Assembly: GCF_900116145.1 (NCBI RefSeq)
Contig: NZ_FPAB01000003.1
Location: 724,351-788,350, forward strand
Source of the DNA: Streptomyces harbinensis
Lineage (GTDB): Bacteria > Actinomycetota > Actinomycetes > Streptomycetales > Streptomycetaceae
Reading direction: 5' to 3'
Length of the DNA stretch: 64,000 bases
Shown: one piece after another, positions 59,526-64,000 of the stretch
How the letters are laid out: each line of letters starts with the position of its first letter
How positions within the stretch are numbered: position 1 is the stretch's first letter
Notes under the pieces: model-generated
Database searches by the model: none
Seen by the model: only the letters and a program-made list of their open reading frames with translations
Told to the model about the DNA's origin: nothing
Translations under genes and position numbers: made by a program

Positions 59526-59558
59526 CACCGGCCGGAACACGGACGATTCCGGCCGGTG
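59526..59558 (+). terminator. Terminator after the YlmA-like ATPase
   Basis: CACCGGCCGGAA (59526-59537) is perfectly complementary to TTCCGGCCGGTG (59547-59558) around a 9-nt loop. Confidence 0.75.
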
Positions 59559-59598
59559 TCTGACGAAATCCGGCCTGTTCGCTTCGCCGCGCCGCCCC

Positions 59599-59604
59599 TA
59601 CGAT
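59599..59604 (+). promoter_or_regulatory. -10 box of nfeD (leaderless GTG start)
   Basis: TACGAT ends exactly 6 nt before the GTG at 59611, with no ribosome site. Confidence 0.5.
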
Positions 59605-59610
59605 GGCGGT

Positions 59611-60033
59611 GTGGACTTCTGGGTGTGGTGGCTGATCGCCGCCGGAGGATTCTCGATCGCGCTCGTGCTGACCGCGATGCCCGAGCTCGGCATGCTCGCC
59701 ATCGGGGCGGGAGCAGCCGCCGCCTCCGGCGCCGTCACCGACAACATCGCCCTCCAGGTGATCGTCTTCGCGGTCGTCTCCACCGCCCTGCTCGTGGTCG
59801 TGCGCCCCATCGCCCGCCGCGCCCGCGTCCTGCCCCCCAAGCTCAGCTCCGGCGTGGACGGTCTCAAGGGCCGCACCGCCGTCGTCCTGGAACGGGTCGA
59901 CTCCCGTGACGGCCGGATCAAGCTCGCCGGCGAGGAGTGGTCCGCCCGCGCGCTGGACAACGACATCACCCACGAACCGGGCTCCGAGGTCAGCGTGGTG
60001 GAGATCGACGGAGCCACAGCCATCGTGATGTGA
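59611..60033 (+). CDS. nfeD: NfeD family membrane protein
   Basis: A 140-residue NfeD protein: membrane helices (VWWLIAAGGFSIALVLTAMP, GMLAIGAGAAAASGAVTDNI, LQVIVFAVVSTALLVVVRPI) and a C-terminal OB-fold domain (GVDGLKGRTAVVLERVDSRD, VSVVEIDGATAIVM). NfeD proteins pair with SPFH proteins in membrane microdomains and quality control, and the SPFH gene follows here by 54 bp. The gene begins at GTG as a likely leaderless message. Confidence 0.9.
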   Translation: MDFWVWWLIAAGGFSIALVLTAMPELGMLAIGAGAAAASGAVTDNIALQVIVFAVVSTALLVVVRPIARRARVLPPKLSSGVDGLKGRTAVVLERVDSRDGRIKLAGEEWSARALDNDITHEPGSEVSVVEIDGATAIVM

Positions 60034-60087
60034 TGGACCCGCGATCCAGACAACCGTTCAACTCATCTAGCCGCAGGGGGAGTCACG

Positions 60088-61053
60088 ATGGACGCCATCA
60101 TCATCGTGCTGGTCATCCTGGTGGTGCTGGTCATCATCGCCCTCGTCCAGACGATCCAGGTCATCCAGCAGGCCAGCGCCGCGATCGTCGAACGATTCGG
60201 CCGCTACACCCGCACCCTGAACGCCGGCCTCAACATCGTGGTCCCGTTCATCGACCGCATCCGCAACCGCATCGACCTGCGTGAACAGGTCGTGCCCTTC
60301 CCGCCGCAGCCGGTGATCACCCAGGACAACCTGGTGGTCAACATCGACACCGTCATCTACTACCAGGTGACCGATGCCCGCGCCGCGACCTACGAGGTCT
60401 CCAACTACATCCAGGCCATCGAGCAGCTGACGGTCACCACCCTGCGGAACATCATCGGTGGCATGGACCTGGAGCGCACCCTCACCTCCCGCGAGGAGAT
60501 CAACGCGGCCCTGCGCGGCGTCCTCGACGAGGCCACCGGCAAGTGGGGCATCCGCGTCAACCGCGTCGAGCTCAAGGCCATCGAGCCGCCGACCTCCATC
60601 CAGGACTCGATGGAGAAGCAGATGCGCGCCGACCGTGACAAGCGCGCCGCGATCCTCCAGGCCGAGGGTGTCCGGCAGTCCGAGATCCTCCAGGCCGAGG
60701 GTGCCAAGCAGTCCGAGATCCTGCGCGCCGAAGGTGACGCCAAGGCCTCCGCCCTGCGCGCCGAGGGTGAGGCCCAGGCCATCCGCACCGTCTTCGAGGC
60801 GATCCACGCCGGCGACGCCGACCAGAAGCTGCTCTCCTACCAGTACGTCCAGATGCTCCCGAAGATCGCCTCCGGCGACTCCAACAAGCTCTGGATCGTC
60901 CCCAGCGAGATCGGCGACGCCCTCAAGGGCCTGGGCGGCAACCTCAACCGCATCACCGGCAACGGCACCGGGAACGGCCCCGACGGCGGCGCCGGCGACC
61001 CCGGCACCCTGAACAAGCCGCAGGTCGGCCGCCAGCAGCCGCGCATCGAATAA
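60088..61053 (+). CDS. SPFH/band 7 (stomatin-like) protein
   Basis: A 321-residue stomatin/prohibitin-type protein. A membrane hairpin at the N-terminus (IIIVLVILVVLVIIALVQTI), then the SPFH domain (SAAIVERFGRYTRTLNAGLN, NLVVNIDTVIYYQVTD, VTTLRNIIGGMDLERTLTSR). A helical flotillin-like segment follows with repeated AEG-type units (ILQAEGVRQSEILQAEGAKQ, AEGDAKASALRAEGEAQAI). Together with NfeD it should form a membrane-organising complex. GGGG precedes the ATG. A strong terminator follows. Confidence 0.92.
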   Translation: MDAIIIVLVILVVLVIIALVQTIQVIQQASAAIVERFGRYTRTLNAGLNIVVPFIDRIRNRIDLREQVVPFPPQPVITQDNLVVNIDTVIYYQVTDARAATYEVSNYIQAIEQLTVTTLRNIIGGMDLERTLTSREEINAALRGVLDEATGKWGIRVNRVELKAIEPPTSIQDSMEKQMRADRDKRAAILQAEGVRQSEILQAEGAKQSEILRAEGDAKASALRAEGEAQAIRTVFEAIHAGDADQKLLSYQYVQMLPKIASGDSNKLWIVPSEIGDALKGLGGNLNRITGNGTGNGPDGGAGDPGTLNKPQVGRQQPRIE

Positions 61054-61079
61054 CGGCCACCGCTCCACCGCGCACGGAT

Positions 61080-61134
61080 GGGACGAAGGCCGCGGGCCCC
61101 GACCGGATCGGTCGGGGCCCGCGGCCTTCGTCCC
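61080..61134. terminator. Exceptionally long perfect terminator
   Basis: A perfect 26-bp stem (61080-61105 with 61109-61134) around GAT lies between the SPFH gene and the convergent HNH gene. Confidence 0.88.
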
Positions 61135-61150
61135 AGGGCACCCGCCGCGC

Positions 61151-61687
61151 TCACGCGGACTCGGACACCGGCACCGTCCCCCAGCCGCCCACCGCGGACG
61201 CCCCCACCGGCAGCACCTCGTCCTCCCGCAGCCCCAGCGCCAGCAGCAGCGCGTCCGCCGGCGTCGGCTCGAAGGGCTGCACCAGCAGCGCCATCCCCGC
61301 CTGCGCGGGCGTCCGGTCCGCCTTGCGGTGGTTGTCCTCCGCGCACGCCGCCACCGTGTTCAGCCAGGTGTCCCCGCCACCCCGGGAACGCGGCAGCACA
61401 TGATCGATCGTGGTCGCCCGGCGACCGCAGTACGCGCACCGGTGCCGGTCCCGTACCAGCACCCCGCGCCGCGACCACGGGGCCCGTTGTCGGAACGGCA
61501 CCTTCACGAACCGCCGCAGCCTGATCACCTGCGGTACCGGCAGCTCCACCGCCGCCGCCCGCACCCGCAGCCCCGGATGCGCCTGCTCCACCACTGCCTT
61601 GTGCTGGATGACCAGCACCACCGCCCGCCGCAGCGACACCGTCGACAGTGGCTCGTAGGTCGCATTGAGCACCAGCGTCTGCCGCAT
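61151..61687 (-). CDS. HNH endonuclease domain protein
   Basis: A 178-residue HNH nuclease. The zinc/metal motif starts at CAYCGRRATTIDHVLPRSRG (CxxC and the catalytic DH) and continues with GDTWLNTVAACAEDNHRKAD. The N-terminal QTLVLNATYEPLSTVSLRRA is typical of the stand-alone actinobacterial family. The ATG at 61687 has GGGAGG 8 nt upstream; a longer version adds a linker-like stretch without support. Role unknown; no phage or restriction genes are adjacent. Confidence 0.9.
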   Translation of the reverse strand: MRQTLVLNATYEPLSTVSLRRAVVLVIQHKAVVEQAHPGLRVRAAAVELPVPQVIRLRRFVKVPFRQRAPWSRRGVLVRDRHRCAYCGRRATTIDHVLPRSRGGGDTWLNTVAACAEDNHRKADRTPAQAGMALLVQPFEPTPADALLLALGLREDEVLPVGASAVGGWGTVPVSESA

Positions 61688-61806
61688 CCCGCCCACCTCC
61701 CCTGAGCCGCCCGCCCCCTGGCGGGATGGCACCACTGTGCCGGGGGCAGGTGAGCCTCACAATGCAATTTCCCGGGAGGTAACAAAAACGGGAGATGACG
61801 GTTAAA

Positions 61807-61848
61807 CCCCCGGTGCGGGATCGAATCGGCATCGTCCGGCACCGGGGG
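61807..61848 (-). terminator. Terminator after the PEBP gene
   Basis: A perfect 10-bp stem (61807-61816 with 61839-61848), followed on the minus strand by TTTAAC, ends transcription of the PEBP gene before the HNH gene. Confidence 0.65.
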
Positions 61849-61860
61849 ATCACCGCACGG

Positions 61861-62403
61861 TCAGCTCTGCGCCGGCACCTCGTACTCACCGATCAGCTGC
61901 GCCCGCCCGATGGCGTGGAACCGCAGCATGAACCCCACCTGGGCGGGGGTGGCGTCCGCGTCCGGGCCGAGCTTCTCGCTGTCCACCGCGTACACCGTGA
62001 ACACATAGCGGTGCGGACCGTCCCCGGGCGGCGGCGCGGCGCCACCGAAGTCCCGGGTGCCGTAGTCGTTGCGCACGTGCACGGCGCCCTCGGGCAGCCC
62101 GGCCATCGCACCGCTGCCCGCACCGGCCGGCAGCTCGGTGACCGACGCCGGGATGTCGAACAGCGACCAGTGCCAGAAACCGCTGCCGGTCGGCGCGTCC
62201 GGGTCGTAGCAGGTGACCGCGAAGCTCCTGGTGCCCTCCGGGAAACCCTCCCAGCGCAGCTGGGGCGAGGTGTTCCCGGCCGCGTGTACCTGCGCCTCGC
62301 CCAGCCGGGCACCGGGCGCGAGGTCATCACTGGTCACGGTGAAGGACGCCACCGGCGGATGGAAGTCGTGGGGGAGCGGACGGCGGGGCGACTGGGACGT
62401 CAT
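61861..62403 (-). CDS. YbhB/YbcL family PEBP-like protein
   Basis: A 180-residue phosphatidylethanolamine-binding-like protein (Raf kinase inhibitor-like). Ligand-pocket blocks are [20 protein letters not shown] and [20 protein letters not shown], with [11 protein letters not shown]. It has no signal peptide. AGGAG precedes the ATG. It diverges from the barstar gene with a 64-bp gap. Function in bacteria is unknown. Confidence 0.9.
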   Translation of the reverse strand: MTSQSPRRPLPHDFHPPVASFTVTSDDLAPGARLGEAQVHAAGNTSPQLRWEGFPEGTRSFAVTCYDPDAPTGSGFWHWSLFDIPASVTELPAGAGSGAMAGLPEGAVHVRNDYGTRDFGGAAPPPGDGPHRYVFTVYAVDSEKLGPDADATPAQVGFMLRFHAIGRAQLIGEYEVPAQS

Positions 62404-62467
62404 GGGCCTCTCCTCGTCGGGCGATAGTGGTGCTGATCACCCTAGCCAGCCCGACCGGAGGTATCCG

Positions 62468-62779
62468 ATGACCGGACCAGCACCGCACCGCCTCGACCTC
62501 ACCGGCGTGCGCGACAAGGCCGGACTGCTGCGCAGCTGCGCCGAGCAGCTGGGGTTCCCCGACGAATTCGGCCACAACTGGGACGCGCTGGATGACTGTC
62601 TGCGCGATCTGTCATGGTGGGGTGAGCCAGGGGCGGACGGCTGGACGGTCGAGGTGACCGGCTGGGGGGAGCTGCGCCGGCGGGCGCCGGAGCTGACGCG
62701 GACCCTGGGGGAGATCTTCGCGGACGCCGGGACCTACTGGAGGGAACGGGGCGTCCCGCTGACCGTGACACTGGGATGA
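62468..62779 (+). CDS. Barstar family protein
   Basis: A 103-residue barstar-like protein, the family of barnase inhibitors. The core [20 protein letters not shown] is the hallmark (barnase-binding helix). CGGAGG lies 6 nt before the ATG. No barnase-type ribonuclease gene is adjacent, so it may inhibit an unlinked nuclease. Its end overlaps the start of the DNA glycosylase gene by 4 bp (ATGA). Confidence 0.87.
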   Translation: MTGPAPHRLDLTGVRDKAGLLRSCAEQLGFPDEFGHNWDALDDCLRDLSWWGEPGADGWTVEVTGWGELRRRAPELTRTLGEIFADAGTYWRERGVPLTVTLG

Positions 62780-63459
62780 GGATGAGCAGCACCACCACCG
62801 CGACCGAACCCCTGCCCCGCGCCTTCTTCGACCGCCCGGTCCTGGAGGTCGCCCCCGATCTGCTGGGCCGCACCCTGGTGAGGCGCTCGGCCGAGGGCAC
62901 GATCACGCTGCGGCTGACCGAGGTCGAGGCGTACGCCGGGGAGATCGACCCCGGCTCCCATGCCTTCCGCGGCCGGACCGCCCGGAACGCCACGATGTTC
63001 GGTCCGCCCGGGCACGCGTACGTCTACTTCACCTACGGGATGTGGCACTGCCTGAATCTGGTCTGCGGCCCGGAGGGCCGGGCGAGCGGGGTGCTGCTGC
63101 GGGCCGGGGAGGTGCTGAGTGGCGCCGAGCTGGCCCGCCCGCGCCGGGCGGCGGCCCGCGGCCGGGACCACGAGCTGGCCAAGGGCCCGGCGCGGCTGGC
63201 CACGGCTCTGGAGGTGGACCGGGCGCTGGACGGGACGGATGTGTGCGCCGACGGCGAGGAGTTCGCGCTGCGGGTACTGGCCGGCACCCCGGTGGCCCGG
63301 GAGCGGATCGGCACCGGCCCCCGCACGGGCGTGGCCGGCGACGGCGGGGTGCACCCCTGGCGCTTCTGGATCACCGGCGACCCCACGGTGAGCCCCTACC
63401 GCCCGCACCAGCCGAGACGGCGGACGCGAGGACTTGACGCCGGTGTCACGGGGTCGTAA
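62776..63459 (+). CDS. DNA-3-methyladenine glycosylase (AAG/MPG type)
   Basis: A 227-residue alkyladenine DNA glycosylase that removes damaged purines. Family blocks: [40 protein letters not shown] (catalytic Glu region), [20 protein letters not shown] and [12 protein letters not shown]. It is coupled to the barstar gene. Its last codons overlap the first rRNA promoter (-35 inside the gene, -10 across the stop), so it has no terminator of its own. Confidence 0.92.
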   Translation: MRMSSTTTATEPLPRAFFDRPVLEVAPDLLGRTLVRRSAEGTITLRLTEVEAYAGEIDPGSHAFRGRTARNATMFGPPGHAYVYFTYGMWHCLNLVCGPEGRASGVLLRAGEVLSGAELARPRRAAARGRDHELAKGPARLATALEVDRALDGTDVCADGEEFALRVLAGTPVARERIGTGPRTGVAGDGGVHPWRFWITGDPTVSPYRPHQPRRRTRGLDAGVTGS

Positions 63460-63462
63460 TGT
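63434..63462 (+). promoter_or_regulatory. rRNA operon promoter, near consensus
   Basis: TTGACG (63434-63439), exactly 17 nt, then TAATGT (63457-63462). It spans the end of the glycosylase gene. Confidence 0.65.
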
Positions 63463-63830
63463 AGATCGAGTCGCTGGAGGCGGCAACCCCAGGGAAGCGG
63501 TCGAAAGACCGACCGGGGAAGCCTCGGAGGCGACACCCACTCCATCTGATCGGAACTCTCCCGTTCTGGTTTCTTTGGCGCGCTCTTTGCGAGTCGCCGG
63601 AGAAAGCGAAAGGGCCCGATTAGGAGCCGGCGGGAAAGTCGGTTAGAGTAGTGGACACGAAGGGAAAGCCCGGAGGGGCCCGAGAGGGAACCAAAGGAAG
63701 CATCCGTTCCTTGAGAACTCAACAGCGTGCCAAATAGTCAATGCCAGATTATTTTGACTGAGTCTGCATCTCGACCTCGTCTGAGGTGCAGCATTTAAGC
63801 GAGGATTTTCCTTGCTCTTACATGAAGCAT
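63463..63830 (+). other. rRNA operon leader region
   Basis: No gene is supported in these 368 bp. The stretch resembles a streptomycete rrn leader. It holds a CGGTC-GAAA-GACCG tetraloop hairpin (63498-63511), a second candidate promoter, the TTGAGAACTCAA element (63713-63724) typical of these leaders, and a TGCATCTC/GAGGTGCA stem (63765-63790) ahead of the 16S start that may serve antitermination or processing. The sequence is clearly less GC-rich than the coding regions. Confidence 0.65.
63620..63649 (+). promoter_or_regulatory. Second candidate rRNA promoter
   Basis: TAGAGT (63644-63649) with TTAGGA 18 nt upstream (63620-63625). The -10 context GGTTAGAGTA is like known Streptomyces rrn promoters, but the -35 is poor. 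Multiple tandem promoters are the rule for these operons. Confidence 0.4.
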
Positions 63831-64000
63831 TCATGGAGAGTTTGATCCTGGCTCAGGACGAACGCTGGCGGCGTGCTTAACACATGCAAGTCGAACGATG
63901 AACCGGTTTCGGCCGGGGATTAGTGGCGAACGGGTGAGTAACACGTGGGCAATCTGCCCTGCACTCTGGGATAAGCCCGGGAAACTGGGTCTAATACCGG
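63831..64000 (+). rRNA. rrs: 16S ribosomal RNA, 5' part (truncated by the window end)
   Basis: The conserved stretches GAGTTTGATCCTGGCTCAG (from 63838) and GGCGGCGTGCTTAACACATG mark the 5' domain of 16S rRNA. The following GTGGCGAACGGGTGAGTAAC and ACACGTGGGCAATCTGCCCT are typical of streptomycetes. The mature 5' end is estimated about 7 nt before AGAGTTTG. The gene continues beyond the window. Confidence 0.97.

Noticed and set aside
61750..61760. GTGAGCCTCAC as an iron-regulator box before the HNH gene
   Set aside because: It is a short palindrome that does not fit the longer DmdR/Fur-type consensus, and the neighbouring genes have no iron link.
63643..63834. Reading frame on the minus strand in the rRNA leader
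   Set aside because: It lies in transcribed leader DNA, is rich in unusual codons and has no ribosome site.

Overview
The window comes from a high-GC actinomycete chromosome, almost certainly a Streptomyces or a close relative. The evidence is codon bias toward G/C at third positions, many GTG starts, two chaplins (surface proteins of sporulating hyphae), the nucleoid protein Gbn, an ectABCD operon, PiT phosphate transport behind PHO boxes, and a 16S rRNA 5' end with a streptomycete signature. From about 17.8 kb to the right end, the gene order resembles, as far as I remember, the conserved core of the Streptomyces coelicolor chromosome from the ectABCD region down to chpE. No transposase, integrase, prophage, CRISPR array or large biosynthetic cluster is visible.

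Layout. 0-10 kb is accessory metabolism: an unrecognised enzyme-like protein, an NCS2 purine permease, an MFS exporter with a divergent TetR repressor, an IclR regulator divergent from a ketoglutarate-semialdehyde-type aldehyde dehydrogenase, a PhoX-type secreted phosphatase and a DJ-1/PfpI protein. 10.2-17.7 kb is a complete galactan-use locus. It holds a LacI regulator, two sugar ABC permeases and a binding lipoprotein on one strand. A GH42 beta-galactosidase and a secreted GH53 endo-galactanase lie on the other strand. The divergent promoters carry one palindromic operator. There is no ATPase gene, so a shared ATPase such as MsiK is presumed. 17.8-21.1 kb is ectABCD (ectoine and hydroxyectoine).

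21.5-36 kb holds a sigma factor with a membrane partner, an amidohydrolase, a sortase-type anchored protein, the PiT transporter, an alpha/beta hydrolase, a large unrecognised protein, an ABC-F protein behind a possible leader peptide, gbn, a crotonase-fold enzyme, and a five-gene Asp23/AmaP envelope locus with a VapBC toxin-antitoxin pair abutting its 3' end. 36-48 kb is housekeeping: SURF1, an exonuclease with BRCT, moaA, a DUF3099 protein, tyrS, tldE/tldD, an RDD protein, an anti-sigma-type ATPase and fabG-fabI. 47.7-64 kb holds a GntR regulator divergent from a CynX-type MFS with a 39-residue companion peptide, a SixA phosphatase, serB, an Rv1747-like FHA-ABC transporter, a two-component pair, two cysteine-free chaplins, an ABC ATPase, NfeD plus an SPFH protein, an HNH nuclease, a PEBP protein, barstar, a 3-methyladenine DNA glycosylase and the start of an rRNA operon.

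Most of this is ordinary core genome. The best items for a second look are regulatory: the leaderless leader peptide and hairpin before the ABC-F gene, GATCAT clusters before gbn, a GlnR-like box upstream of ectA, the back-to-back galactan promoters, and at least ten genes whose -10 box sits 6-7 nt before the start codon. All functions are read from sequence and family knowledge; nothing was searched or computed.
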